Assembly: GCA_012927625.1 (NCBI GenBank)
Contig: JABBOV010000008.1
Location: forward strand, 404,291-468,290
Length of the DNA: 64,000 nucleotides
Direction: 5' to 3'
From: Glaciimonas sp.
GTDB lineage: Bacteria; Pseudomonadota; Gammaproteobacteria; Burkholderiales; Burkholderiaceae_D
Positions 30,137-40,136 of this stretch are shown here, piece by piece (the stretch's first letter is position 1; each line of letters begins with the position of its first letter). The position numbers and the translations under genes were made by a program. The notes beneath the pieces were generated by a model. It saw only the letters and a program-made list of their open reading frames with translations. It ran no database searches and was not told the DNA's origin.

Positions 30137-31021
30137 TCATGAGTATTGCACCCTCTTTTCGACATACTTGAACTGCACCACGGTGAGGACGATGACGATA
30201 GTCATCAGGATCACCGACTGCGCCGCGGCGCCGCCCAGATCGCCGCCCTTGAAGCCGTCCTGGAACACCTTGTAGACCAGTATCTCGGTATCGTTGCCGG
30301 GGCCACCCTGGGTAGTCGCCTCGATAATCGCGAAAGTATCGAAAAATGCATACACTATGTTGACCACCAGCAGGAAAAATGTGGTCGGCGACAACAATGG
30401 AAAAACGATGGTAAAAAAGCGCCTGACCGGTCCTGCGCCGTCGATTGCCGCCGCTTCGATCAACGATTTCGGAATCGATTGCAGGCCGGCCAGAAAAAAC
30501 AGGAAGTTGTAACTGATCTGTTTCCATACGGCTGCGATCACGATCAGCAGCATCGCATGGTTTGGATTGAGTATATGATCCCATTCGATGCCGACATAGC
30601 GCAGCGCATGCGCAACAATACCGAGCGTCGGACTTAGCATAAACATCCACAACACACCCGCCACCACCGGCGCCACCGCATACGGCCAGATCAGGAAAGT
30701 CTTGTAGAACGCCGCACCCTTGACCACCCGATCGGCAAACGCTGCCAGAATCAGCGATAAGCTGAGGCCGAAGAATGCAACCAGCACCGAAAAAAACGCT
30801 GTAGTCCTAAACGATTGCAGATAGGTTTCATCGTTGAACAAGATACGAAAATTCTCGAGGCCGACGAATTGCGACGAGATGCCGAATGTATCCTGCAGCA
30901 ATACCGATTGGTAAAGCGCCTGCGCCGCCGGCCAGAAAAAGAACAATACCGTCACCACAATCTGCGGCGCCAGCAGCGCATACGGCAGCCAGACGGATTT
31001 AAAGCGAGCGCGTTTTTCCAT
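30137..31021 (-). CDS. ugpA: sn-glycerol-3-phosphate ABC transporter permease
   Basis: [77 protein letters not shown]. Confidence 0.9.
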   Translation of the reverse strand: MEKRARFKSVWLPYALLAPQIVVTVLFFFWPAAQALYQSVLLQDTFGISSQFVGLENFRILFNDETYLQSFRTTAFFSVLVAFFGLSLSLILAAFADRVVKGAAFYKTFLIWPYAVAPVVAGVLWMFMLSPTLGIVAHALRYVGIEWDHILNPNHAMLLIVIAAVWKQISYNFLFFLAGLQSIPKSLIEAAAIDGAGPVRRFFTIVFPLLSPTTFFLLVVNIVYAFFDTFAIIEATTQGGPGNDTEILVYKVFQDGFKGGDLGGAAAQSVILMTIVIVLTVVQFKYVEKRVQYS

Positions 31022-31148
31022 CAGATATTCAGCCGATTCGATGCACGTTTCAATTACTCACAACGCCATAGCGACCAGATTCAATCAACAAGCGCACTGA
31101 AAATCCGTAAATGGCAGGGTGCGTGCGGCGCATCCCGCCTCCAACTAT

Positions 31149-32459
31149 TCATTTATTTGCTTTCTCAAAGCGCACCAGCAATTCGTCGCCACGTTTCACC
31201 GCATTATCGAGCGCCTCCTTCGCGCTCTTCTTGCCGGTCCAGACATTTTCCAACTCCTCGTCAATCACATTGCGTATCTGCGGAAAATTGCCGAGACGGA
31301 TGCCACGCGATTTAGCGGTGGTCTTGACGATCATCTGCTGCACCGAAACATCTGTGCCGGGTTGGGTTTTATAAAATCCCGATTTCCTGGTCAATTCGTA
31401 AGCAGCCTTGGTAATCGGCAAATAGCCGGTTTCCTGGTGCCACTTGGCCTGTACTTCAGGTTGCGACAGAAACTTAAAGAATTTGGCGACCCCCTTGTAC
31501 TCTTCCGCCGTCTTGCCATTCATCGCCCACAGCGAAGCGCCGCCGATGATCGTGTTTTGCGGTGCGCCCACAACATCGCTGTAATAAGGCAGGGTCGATA
31601 CCGCGAATTTGAACTTGGCGTTTTTGGCGATACTGGCATAGGCCGCCGAGGAACTGGTCAACATCCCGCATTCGCCGGAATAAAACTTTGCTTCCGGCTC
31701 ATTCTTGCGCCCGGCATAGGTGAAATAGCCCTGTTTAGCCCAGTTCGCCAGGTTTTCGATGTGCCGGACATGCAATGGGCTGTTGAATTTCAACCGTGTA
31801 TTGGTACCGCCGAAGCCATTGTTATTCGATGCGAATTCGACGTTATGCCAGGCCGAAAAACTCTCTAGTTGCACCCACGATTGCCAGCCAGTGGTGTATG
31901 CACATTTTTCGCCATTCGCTTTCAGCTTGGCGGCAGCAGCTACCACTTCCGGCCAGGTTTTCGGTGCGGCTTCAGGATCGAGGCCAGCTTTGGCGAACAT
32001 GTCCTTGTTATAGTAAAACACTGTGGTCGAACTGTTGAACGGCAACGACATCATCTCGCCTTTCGGTGACGTGTAATAACCGGCCACCGCAGGCACATAG
32101 TCCGACGGGTCGAATTTTTCGCCGGCGCTCTTCATCACTTCCGAAACCGGCTTGATCGCGCCTTTCGAATACATCATGGTGGCGGTGCCAACTTCAAATA
32201 CCTGCAGGATGTTGGGCGCATTGCCGGCGCGATAGGCGGCGATCGCAGCCGCCAGCGCTTCATCGTAACTGCCCTTGAAGACGGCATTCACCTTGTACTC
32301 GGACTGACTCTTGTTGAACTGGCCTGCCAGACCGGCGACGCGATCGTTGAGCGCGCCGGTCATTGAATGCCACCAGGTGATTTCGGTCACGGCGTGGGCA
32401 GATGCCGCAACGCCTGCCAACAGGCCGGCAGCGGCCAATGATTTCCAATTGATTTGCAT
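31149..32459 (-). CDS. ugpB: sn-glycerol-3-phosphate ABC transporter substrate-binding protein
   Basis: Signal peptide; VTEITWWHSMTGALNDRVAGLAGQFNKSQSEYKVNAVFKGSYDE; heads ugpBAEC order. Confidence 0.92.
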   Translation of the reverse strand: MQINWKSLAAAGLLAGVAASAHAVTEITWWHSMTGALNDRVAGLAGQFNKSQSEYKVNAVFKGSYDEALAAAIAAYRAGNAPNILQVFEVGTATMMYSKGAIKPVSEVMKSAGEKFDPSDYVPAVAGYYTSPKGEMMSLPFNSSTTVFYYNKDMFAKAGLDPEAAPKTWPEVVAAAAKLKANGEKCAYTTGWQSWVQLESFSAWHNVEFASNNNGFGGTNTRLKFNSPLHVRHIENLANWAKQGYFTYAGRKNEPEAKFYSGECGMLTSSSAAYASIAKNAKFKFAVSTLPYYSDVVGAPQNTIIGGASLWAMNGKTAEEYKGVAKFFKFLSQPEVQAKWHQETGYLPITKAAYELTRKSGFYKTQPGTDVSVQQMIVKTTAKSRGIRLGNFPQIRNVIDEELENVWTGKKSAKEALDNAVKRGDELLVRFEKANK

Positions 32460-32664
32460 AATTCCTCCTGAGAGGTTGAACTGTATCGGGCGAATATTTC
32501 AACGGCATTACAATAACCCGAGCGAGTTGGTGGCGCTTATAATTCGATTTTGCAATGCAATATTTAATGGCATCCGGCAATTAACTAGCCCGATACTTCC
32601 AGCCGGTGGGTTCTACCTTCTTACCGCCCTGATGGACGGGATTTCAACCAGAGTCAGAGTTTAG

Positions 32665-33519
32665 ATGAAGCGACTTCAGCTGTATTTCCGTCTGGTCCGA
32701 CTCGACAAGCCGATCGGCATCCTGTTATTGCTATGGCCAACGTTGATTGCGCTCTGGCTTGCCAGCGCCGGCGTTCCAGACTTGCAGCTTCTGCTGATTT
32801 TTACGCTAGGCACCGCGTTGATGCGCTCGGCCGGCTGCGCGGTCAACGATTACGCCGACCGCGACATTGACCGGCATGTTAAACGCACAGTCGACCGACC
32901 GCTGACTTCCGGCAAGATCAAGGCATGGGAAGCACTGACGGTGGCGCTGTTGCTGGCCCTGATGGCATTCTTGCTGATCCTGCCGCTGAATGCGCTGACC
33001 AAGCAATTGTCGGTGGCAGCACTGCTGATCGCCGCCAGCTATCCGTATTTCAAGCGTTTTTTCGCCATCCCGCAAGCGTATCTGGGCGTCGCCTTCGGCT
33101 TCGGTATCCCGATGGGTTTTGCCGCTGTGCAAGCGACAGTGCCGCCAGCCGCATGGTGGCTGCTGGCGGCAAATATTTTCTGGGCAATTGCCTACGATAC
33201 CGAATACGCGATGGTGGACCGCGACGACGACCTCAAGCTCGGCCTCAAGACTTCCGCCATCACATTCGGCCGCTTTGACGTGGCGGCGGTGATGCTGTGC
33301 TACGCAGCAACCCTGTCCATCATGCTGGTCGTCGGCTGGCAATTCGGCCTGCGCGGCTGGTTCATCGCCGGCCTGTCCGGCGCTGCCGGCTGCGCGGTTT
33401 ATCACTACACGTTGATCCGCAAGCGCGACCGCGTGGGTTGTTTCGCCGCCTTCCGCCACAACAACTGGCTGGGTGCGATGCTCTTTGCCGGAGTGGCTTT
33501 GGATTACGCCGCTCGCTGA
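32665..33519 (+). CDS. ubiA: 4-hydroxybenzoate octaprenyltransferase
   Basis: [69 protein letters not shown]. Confidence 0.93.
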   Translation: MKRLQLYFRLVRLDKPIGILLLLWPTLIALWLASAGVPDLQLLLIFTLGTALMRSAGCAVNDYADRDIDRHVKRTVDRPLTSGKIKAWEALTVALLLALMAFLLILPLNALTKQLSVAALLIAASYPYFKRFFAIPQAYLGVAFGFGIPMGFAAVQATVPPAAWWLLAANIFWAIAYDTEYAMVDRDDDLKLGLKTSAITFGRFDVAAVMLCYAATLSIMLVVGWQFGLRGWFIAGLSGAAGCAVYHYTLIRKRDRVGCFAAFRHNNWLGAMLFAGVALDYAAR

Positions 33520-33670
33520 AATACGCTTATACTGGATGCAGTGTAAATGCGGGTGCGAATGCAGATGCACCGAAGATCGTTTTTGCTTGCCAATTTGATG
33601 TAAGACAAGGCTGCCTGACCGACCTTCAGTAAAATTATTTTAGATCAACCAAACTTTAACAAGGTGCCTT

Positions 33671-33988
33671 ATGGATTCCAATGAACTTAATACTGAAGGT
33701 CGCGACAGAATAATGGGTGAACTGAAAAGTGTCATTACCGACGCTGAAGAGCTAATGAAAAACACCGAGCAGCAAGTCGGCGAAGGGTTCAAAGTTGCCA
33801 GAGCAAAGTTTGAATCGACGTTGCGCAGCGCAAAATCTGAACTGCTTCATATGGAAGAAACCATCGTCGAAAGAACGAAAGACGTAATGCATAACACCGA
33901 TGAATATGTCAAGGATCATCCGTGGAAATCGGTCGGTCTGGGCGCCTGCGTCGGACTGATTATCGGTTTGCTCATCGGCCGTAAATAA
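33671..33988 (+). CDS. DUF883/ElaB-YqjD family protein
   Basis: 105 aa helical; C-terminal VKDHPWKSVGLGACVGLIIGLLIGRK. Confidence 0.85.
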   Translation: MDSNELNTEGRDRIMGELKSVITDAEELMKNTEQQVGEGFKVARAKFESTLRSAKSELLHMEETIVERTKDVMHNTDEYVKDHPWKSVGLGACVGLIIGLLIGRK

Positions 33989-34375
33989 ATGGCAATTGCT
34001 GCATCGATTTCTCGGCTGGCCGGAACTCTGATCGACCTGCTGCAAACGCGGTTGGAGCTGGCCACGGTCGAACTGGAAGAAGAAACCCTGCGTTCTTTCT
34101 CCTATTTGCTGTTTGCGCTGGTCGCGATGTTCTGTCTCGCCATGACGATATTGCTGGGCACTGTGCTGATCGTCGCGATTTTTTGGGATACGCACCGGAT
34201 TCCGGTTCTGCTCTCATTGATTGCCGCGTTTGGTTTGAGCGGCATCATGATTGGGCTGAGACTTCGCAGCAATTACCGCGGGAAACCGAAAATGTTGTCG
34301 CACACGCTATCGGAACTGCGCAAGGATTTGGCGCGCATCAGTCCCGACCGGAATGACGCTGGGAAGATGCCATGA
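33989..34375 (+). CDS. Phage-holin-superfamily/YqjE-like membrane protein
   Basis: LAGTLIDLLQTRLELATVELEEE plus two TM helices; follows YqjD-like gene. Confidence 0.8.
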   Translation: MAIAASISRLAGTLIDLLQTRLELATVELEEETLRSFSYLLFALVAMFCLAMTILLGTVLIVAIFWDTHRIPVLLSLIAAFGLSGIMIGLRLRSNYRGKPKMLSHTLSELRKDLARISPDRNDAGKMP

Positions 34376-34695
34376 ATTCCTCTACCTTGGGGCGGCTCGC
34401 CAGACGTCGGGCTGAATTGATCGCGCGCTGCACAGCACAGCGCGATGCGCTGTCAATGCAGAGCCAGTCCCTGGCACAGATGATGTCGACTCTGGATCAT
34501 GGGTTGGCGCTATTGCAGCGCATCAAAAATAACCCCGTCGCAATAGCCAGCCTAGTGGTTGGGGTGGCGGTCATCAGGCCGCGTCGGTTATTGCTATTGT
34601 TACGCACCGGCCTGCTGGGATGGCAGGCATTGCGCGCCGTCGCGCCATTGCTGCACGACATGCTGGAGCGCAGCAAGAAAAAAACCGGCGCTTAA
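34372..34695 (+). CDS. YqjK-like protein
   Basis: ATGA overlap with yqjE-like gene; MNSSTLGRLARRRAELIARCTAQRDALS. Confidence 0.65.
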   Translation: MNSSTLGRLARRRAELIARCTAQRDALSMQSQSLAQMMSTLDHGLALLQRIKNNPVAIASLVVGVAVIRPRRLLLLLRTGLLGWQALRAVAPLLHDMLERSKKKTGA

Positions 34696-34760
34696 TTTTC
34701 GTCTGGTTTTTTCGTTTATTTTGGCATGTGTTTCGTCTTCGTAGAACTTACGCAATATCC

Positions 34761-34816
34761 AGTAGTGCAGGCCTCCGTGCCTGCGGTCTGGCGCAGGCAC
34801 GGAGGCCTGCACTACT
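34761..34816. repeat. Perfect inverted repeat of GTAGTGCAGG family
   Basis: 24-nt arms AGTAGTGCAGGCCTCCGTGCCTGC / GCAGGCACGGAGGCCTGCACTACT, 8-nt loop; between convergent genes, so may act as a bidirectional terminator. Confidence 0.9.
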
Positions 34817-34850
34817 TAAACAACCGTATTTTACGTGCGTCTTATTGCGT

Positions 34851-35663
34851 TTAATCGCGCCCCATCTCTTCACCTAATTCCCGGCTCCTGAGCGCTGCTG
34901 CCTTCACCGCACCGATGATGCGGTCTTTGACGCCGCTAGCGTCCATGCTGGTAAGTGCGGCATACGTGGTACCGCCTTTTGAGGTGACACGTTCACGCAA
35001 TACGGCGACCGGGTCAATGGATTGCGCGGCCAGTTGCGCGGCGCCGACAAAAGTGGCAATGGCTAGCTGGCTGCCTTGTTCTGCGCTCAAGCCCAGCTCT
35101 TGCGCGGCCTGTTGCATTGCCTCGATAAAATAGAACACATAGGCCGGGCCGCTGCCGGACACCGCCGTGACCGCGTCGATTTGCGTCTCCTCGTCCAGCC
35201 AAACCGTGCTGCCCACCGCCTGCATGATGCTGTTGGCGGCATCGTGCTGGGCCGCCGATACGCCCGGCAGCGCGACCATTCCTGTGATGCCTTGATCGAT
35301 CAAGGCAGGCGTATTCGGCATGCAGCGCACGATTGCAGCATGGCCCCCCAGCCAGCGCGACAAGTCCTGCGCCCGAATGCCGGCGGCAATCGACAGCACT
35401 AGTTGCGTCGTCACCTGCGGTTGCAGATGTGCCGCCACGTCCCGCATCTGTTGCGGCTTGACTGCCAGCACGATGACGTCCGAGCGCGCCACCCTGGCAT
35501 CAATCCGGGCAGCGCTGGTGACACCGAATTGCTGCACCAATTTCGCCAGGGTGGCGGGATTCGGATCGACCACATGGATATTAGTACCGGCCGTGAATGT
35601 GCCTGCCAGACCGCTGATTAATGCTGTAGCCATGTTGCCGCCACCGATAAAGCTGATTTTCAT
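34851..35663 (-). CDS. proC: Pyrroline-5-carboxylate reductase
   Basis: MKISFIGGGNMATALISGLAG; VSGSGPAYVFYFIEAM; TSKGGTTYAAL. Confidence 0.93.
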   Translation of the reverse strand: MKISFIGGGNMATALISGLAGTFTAGTNIHVVDPNPATLAKLVQQFGVTSAARIDARVARSDVIVLAVKPQQMRDVAAHLQPQVTTQLVLSIAAGIRAQDLSRWLGGHAAIVRCMPNTPALIDQGITGMVALPGVSAAQHDAANSIMQAVGSTVWLDEETQIDAVTAVSGSGPAYVFYFIEAMQQAAQELGLSAEQGSQLAIATFVGAAQLAAQSIDPVAVLRERVTSKGGTTYAALTSMDASGVKDRIIGAVKAAALRSRELGEEMGRD

Positions 35664-35664
35664 A

Positions 35665-36384
35665 TTACGCCTCGTAATTTCTCTGACCAAATATTGCCGA
35701 CCCGACGCGAACAATGGTCGCGCCTTCGGCGATGGCCGCCGCCATATCGGCCGACATGCCCATCGATAACGTATCGAGCGCACAACCTTGTGCGTTCAAA
35801 TCTTCAAACAATTGCCGCAAGCGACGCAATGAATGACGCTGCGAATCGAAATCCGAAGCCGGTTCAGGAATTGCCATCAGGCCGCGCAGGCGCAGGCGCG
35901 GCAGGCCGGCCACCGCTTGCACCAGAACTCCGACATCCTCAGGCGCAGCACCGCTTTTACTGTTTTCACCACTGATGTTGACTTGCAGGCAAATATTCAG
36001 CGGGGCAAGATGGTGCGGGCGCTGCTCTGACAAGCGATGGGCAATTTTTTCACGCTCGACCGTATGCACCCAGTCAAAATGTTCCGCGATTAGGCGGGTC
36101 TTGTTGCTTTGGATCGGGCCGATGAAATGCCATTCCGGCAGCGGCAACTGATTTTGCCCCTGCTGCAGGGCCGCGCTTACCACAGCCATCTTGTCCAGCG
36201 CTTCCTGCAGATAGTTTTCACCGAACGCCATCTGTCCTGCCCGCACTGCTTCCAGCACCGCTGCCGGGCCGAAAGTCTTCGATACCGCCAGTAACCGGAT
36301 GCTATCGGGGTGGCGCGACGCGGCCAGCGCTGCTTGCGCAATGGCGATCTGAACGGCTTGCAAGTTTTGGGAAATTCTGGTCAT
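35665..36384 (-). CDS. yggS: YggS/PLPBP family pyridoxal-phosphate homeostasis protein
   Basis: IRLLAVSKTFG; AFGENYLQEALDKM; EWHFIGPIQSNKT; LSMGMSADMAAAIAEGATIVRVGSAIFG. Confidence 0.93.
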   Translation of the reverse strand: MTRISQNLQAVQIAIAQAALAASRHPDSIRLLAVSKTFGPAAVLEAVRAGQMAFGENYLQEALDKMAVVSAALQQGQNQLPLPEWHFIGPIQSNKTRLIAEHFDWVHTVEREKIAHRLSEQRPHHLAPLNICLQVNISGENSKSGAAPEDVGVLVQAVAGLPRLRLRGLMAIPEPASDFDSQRHSLRRLRQLFEDLNAQGCALDTLSMGMSADMAAAIAEGATIVRVGSAIFGQRNYEA

Positions 36385-36505
36385 AATCAATTTTCTGTAA
36401 GCGATGCTTGATAGAAACTCTGCCGGAGTTATATGAAAATTTTGCAGAAAATAGTGAAAAAGGCATTGCAACACTCACGCATTATTGCCGGCCAAAGGAT
36501 TATAA

Positions 36506-37549
36506 ATGGACATCTCCGAACTACTCGCATTCTCGGTTAAGAATAACGCATCCGACTTACATCTTTCAGCCGGCATGCCGCCGATGATTCGCGTGCATGG
36601 CGATGTGCGCCGGATCAACCTGCCGGCAATGGATCACGCCGAAGTGCATGGCATGCTGTACGACATCATGAACGATAGCCAACGCAAAAATTACGAAGAT
36701 CACCTTGAATGCGATTTTTCGTTCGAAATTCCGGGCCTGGCCCGATTTCGCGTCAATGTCTTTAATCAGGGACGCGGCGCGGCGGCGGTGCTGCGTACCA
36801 TTCCCGCCAAAGTGCTATCGCTGGAACAACTCAATGCACCGAAAATCTTTATCGATCTGGCCATGAAACCGCGCGGGTTGGTGCTGGTGACAGGGCCAAC
36901 CGGCTCCGGTAAATCAACCACGCTGGCGGCCATGATCAACCATGTCAACGAAAATGAATATGCCCACATCCTGACGGTGGAAGATCCGATCGAATTCGTG
37001 CATGAGTCGAAAAAGTGTCTGATCAACCAGCGCGAAGTCAACACCCATACGCACTCCTTCAGCAATGCACTGCGCTCGGCCCTGCGCGAAGATCCAGATG
37101 TGATCCTGGTGGGCGAGTTGCGCGACCTGGAAACCATCCGGCTAGCCCTGACCGCAGCCGAAACCGGCCACATGGTGTTTGGCACACTGCATACTTCGTC
37201 GGCGGCCAAGACCATCGACCGTATCGTCGACGTGTTCCCGGCCGAGGAAAAGGAAATGGTGCGTTCGATGCTGTCGGAATCGCTGCAGGCAGTCATTTCG
37301 CAAACGCTGCTCAAGACCAAGGACGGCACTGGCCGCGTCGCTGCACACGAGATCATGCTGGGCACGCCGGCGATCCGCAACCTGATTCGCGAAGGCAAGG
37401 TTGCGCAAATGTACTCGGCGATCCAGACCGGCAGCAACATCGGCATGCAGACGCTGGATCATAATTTGACCGAACTGGTGCGGCGCAATGCAATCTCCAT
37501 CGGCACCGCGCGCGCGGCAGCAAAAACGCCGGAAAATTTTCCCGGATAA
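36506..37549 (+). CDS. pilT: Type IV pilus retraction ATPase PilT
   Basis: NNASDLHLSAGMPPMIRVHGDVRRI; GPTGSGKSTTLAAMI; HSFSNALRSALREDPDVILVGELRD. Confidence 0.95.
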   Translation: MDISELLAFSVKNNASDLHLSAGMPPMIRVHGDVRRINLPAMDHAEVHGMLYDIMNDSQRKNYEDHLECDFSFEIPGLARFRVNVFNQGRGAAAVLRTIPAKVLSLEQLNAPKIFIDLAMKPRGLVLVTGPTGSGKSTTLAAMINHVNENEYAHILTVEDPIEFVHESKKCLINQREVNTHTHSFSNALRSALREDPDVILVGELRDLETIRLALTAAETGHMVFGTLHTSSAAKTIDRIVDVFPAEEKEMVRSMLSESLQAVISQTLLKTKDGTGRVAAHEIMLGTPAIRNLIREGKVAQMYSAIQTGSNIGMQTLDHNLTELVRRNAISIGTARAAAKTPENFPG

Positions 37550-37694
37550 TTTTAAAATAATGGCATCTGTTCAGCCTGCTGGTTACCGACTGCCTGAGCG
37601 ACTGCCTGAGTTCCCTCTCCCCAACCCCTCTGCCGCATGCGCGAGAGGGAAGTGAAACGAGTCGCCATGCGACTTTCATGTTAAAGGCAACACC

Positions 37695-38831
37695 ATGGAA
37701 CGCGAACAAGCCACCAAATTCATGCATGAATTGCTGCGACTGATGGTCAGTAAAAATGGCTCCGACCTGTTCATCACAGCGGATTTCCCGCCGGCATTCA
37801 AGATCGATGGAAAAATTTTGCCCGCCTCCAATCAGGCCCTGAGCGCTGCCCACACGGTTGAACTGGCACACGCCATCATGAGCGACAAGCAGGCCGCTTC
37901 GTTCGAAGCCACCAAGGAATGTAATTTCGCCATTAGCCCGGGTAGCCTGGGCCGCTTTCGGGTCTCTGCTTTTGTGCAGCAGAGTCGTGTCGGCATGGTG
38001 CTGCGCGCTATAACGGCCAAGATTCCCACCTTTGAAGAGCTAGGCTTGCCGGAAAGCCTGAAAGACGTAGCGATGGCGCAGCGCGGGCTGGTGATTTTGG
38101 TCGGTGCAACTGGGTCGGGAAAGTCCAGCAGCTTGGCGGCAATGGTCGGCCACCGCAATCAAAATAGTTACGGGCATATCATCACCATCGAAGACCCGGT
38201 CGAATATGTGCATCCGCACAAAAATTGCATCGTCACCCAGCGCGATGTGGGCGTGGATACTGAAAGTTGGGGCGTGGCACTGAAAAATGCGCTGCGGCAG
38301 GCGCCAAACGTGATCCAGATCGGTGAAATCCGCGACCGCGAAACGATGGATTTTGCCATCGCGTTTGCCGAGACCGGTCATTTATGTTTGGCGACCCTGC
38401 ATTCCAATAATGCCAACCAGGCCCTCGACCGGATCATCAACTTCTTCCCGGAAGAACGCCGCCACCAGTTATTGATGGACCTTTCGTTAAACCTGAAAGC
38501 CATCATCTCGCAACGCCTGATTCCGCTGCGCGATACCAAAGGGCGTTGCATAGCGGTTGAAATTCTGCTCAACTCGCCGCTGGTCGCCGATCATATTTTC
38601 AAAGGCAATGTGCAGGAAATCAAGGAAGTGATGAAGCGCTCGAATGAAATCGGCATGAAGACTTTCGACCAGGCGCTATTTGATCTGTATGAGTCCGACC
38701 TGATTTCCTATGAAAATGCGTTGCGCTTTGCCGATTCAGTCAACGATCTGCGACTGGCGATCAAACTCGACAGCAAGCACGCCAAGAACCGCGACATCAA
38801 TGCCGGCACCGAGCACTTGGGAATTGTCTAG
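37695..38831 (+). CDS. pilU: Type IV pilus retraction ATPase PilU
   Basis: KNGSDLFITADFPPAFKIDGKI; GATGSGKSSSLAAMVGHRN; RQAPNVIQIGEIRDRETMDFAI. Confidence 0.94.
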   Translation: MEREQATKFMHELLRLMVSKNGSDLFITADFPPAFKIDGKILPASNQALSAAHTVELAHAIMSDKQAASFEATKECNFAISPGSLGRFRVSAFVQQSRVGMVLRAITAKIPTFEELGLPESLKDVAMAQRGLVILVGATGSGKSSSLAAMVGHRNQNSYGHIITIEDPVEYVHPHKNCIVTQRDVGVDTESWGVALKNALRQAPNVIQIGEIRDRETMDFAIAFAETGHLCLATLHSNNANQALDRIINFFPEERRHQLLMDLSLNLKAIISQRLIPLRDTKGRCIAVEILLNSPLVADHIFKGNVQEIKEVMKRSNEIGMKTFDQALFDLYESDLISYENALRFADSVNDLRLAIKLDSKHAKNRDINAGTEHLGIV

Positions 38832-38833
38832 CA

Positions 38834-38934
38834 TCGTAGGTCGGGTTAGCGGCTTCATCGCTGAACCTACAAAACTGCCCCGACATTTGCGGGTGGGAAT
38901 GTCGGGTTACGCTACGCTAACCCGACCTACAAAA
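38834..38934. repeat. Dispersed inverted repeat, GTAGGTCGGGTTAGCG family
   Basis: gtaggtcgggttagcggc ... cgctaacccgacctac; between convergent pilU and lrgB; related copies at 40043 and 61291. Confidence 0.8.
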
Positions 38935-38938
38935 TCCA

Positions 38939-39664
38939 CTATATTATCCCCAGCAATTTCAACGCCAGCGGCAAAAACAGGGCTGTCAATAGTCCCGACA
39001 GCCCCATCGCCAGTCCGGCAAAAGCGCCCATTTGCTCGCTCACCTGAAACGCTCTTGCGGTGCCAATGCCGTGCGCGGTAACGCCGAGCGCAAAGCCGCA
39101 GGTGCTGGCATCGGTAATCTTCATCAGGTTCAGGATCCCGCGCGCCATGACCGCGCCGAGCACGCCGGTTACCATCACCAGTACCGCAGTGAGCGACGGC
39201 AGGCCGCCGATTTTTTCCGCCACCCCCATTGCAATCGACATCGTCACCGATTTCGGCGCAATCGACAGAATGGTCGCTGTCGATGCGCCCAGCCACTTGG
39301 CGACCGCCATTGCGGTGGCAATCGCCGCCGCCGAGCCAACGATGGCGCCCACCAGCAAGGCGAACCAATCGCGCTTGAGCTTGGCAATCTGCTGATAGAG
39401 CGGAATCGCCAGCGCCACCGTAACCGGCCCCAGCAGAAAATGGACGAACTGCGCGCCATCAAAATAGGTTTTGTAGGAAGTCCCGGTCGAAGTCAGAACC
39501 AACACGATCAAGGCCACTGCGATTGCCACCGGATTGGCGAGCGGATTGAACCTGGCCCGGGTATAAATTGCAAATGCGATCTGGTAAGCCAGCAGGGTAG
39601 CAGTCAGCCACAGCAGCGGCGAGGTCGCCAGATAAACCCAGACGGTATCCAGCTTCGGCGTCAT
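38939..39664 (-). CDS. lrgB: LrgB/CidB family protein
   Basis: KPKSVTMSIAMGVAEKIGGLPSLTAVLVMVTGVLGAVMA...ASTCGFALGVTAHGIGTARAFQ. Confidence 0.88.
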   Translation of the reverse strand: MTPKLDTVWVYLATSPLLWLTATLLAYQIAFAIYTRARFNPLANPVAIAVALIVLVLTSTGTSYKTYFDGAQFVHFLLGPVTVALAIPLYQQIAKLKRDWFALLVGAIVGSAAAIATAMAVAKWLGASTATILSIAPKSVTMSIAMGVAEKIGGLPSLTAVLVMVTGVLGAVMARGILNLMKITDASTCGFALGVTAHGIGTARAFQVSEQMGAFAGLAMGLSGLLTALFLPLALKLLGII

Positions 39665-39993
39665 TTCTGCAAACCCTTGACGACCGCAGCGGTGACCACG
39701 ATGGAAACCACGGTACTAGCCAGCAGCGCCGCAACAATCGGCAGCCACTCCGCCGCAACCCGCTGGAAATGCACCATGATCCCGACCCCGGCCGGCACGA
39801 ACAGCAAGGACAGATGGCGCAACAGAGCCATCGAAGTCGGCGCTAATGCGTGGATGGCATCATCTTTGACCAGCAAATACACAAACAGCAGCACCATGCC
39901 GATGACAGGCCCGGGTATTGGCAGCGACAACGCATAAGCCAGCCCCTCGCCGAGAGTTTGAAAAACCAGCAAGGTGGCAAAAGTATTGATCAT
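39661..39993 (-). CDS. LrgA/CidA family holin-like protein
   Basis: LPIPGPVIGMVLLFVYLL; HLSLLFVPAGVGIMVHF; overlaps lrgB start. Confidence 0.88.
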   Translation of the reverse strand: MINTFATLLVFQTLGEGLAYALSLPIPGPVIGMVLLFVYLLVKDDAIHALAPTSMALLRHLSLLFVPAGVGIMVHFQRVAAEWLPIVAALLASTVVSIVVTAAVVKGLQK

Positions 39994-40042
39994 GGCGGAT
40001 GTCCTCCGATGCTTGCACTACTACTTAATGTTGCGTAATTAT

Positions 40043-40128
40043 CGTAGGTTGGGCTAGCGATAGCGTAACCCGACATTCTCAGCCGCAAATGTCGGGTTAC
40101 GGGATAAAGCCGCTAACCCGACCTACTG
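40043..40128. repeat. Dispersed inverted repeat, GTAGGTCGGGTTAGCG family
   Basis: cgtaggttgggctagcgatagcgtaacccgacattctcagccgcaaatgtcgggttacgggataaagccgctaacccgacctac. Confidence 0.8.
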
Positions 40129-40136
40129 ATGTCGTA

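Noticed and set aside
36766-37446. 226-aa minus-strand ORF
   Set aside because: Antisense shadow of pilT
37561-37690. ccctctccccaacccctc...gcgcgagaggg sequence upstream of pilU, with a partial match near 56505
   Set aside because: Low-complexity hairpin of a type common in many genomes; only two partial copies, so not called as a separate family
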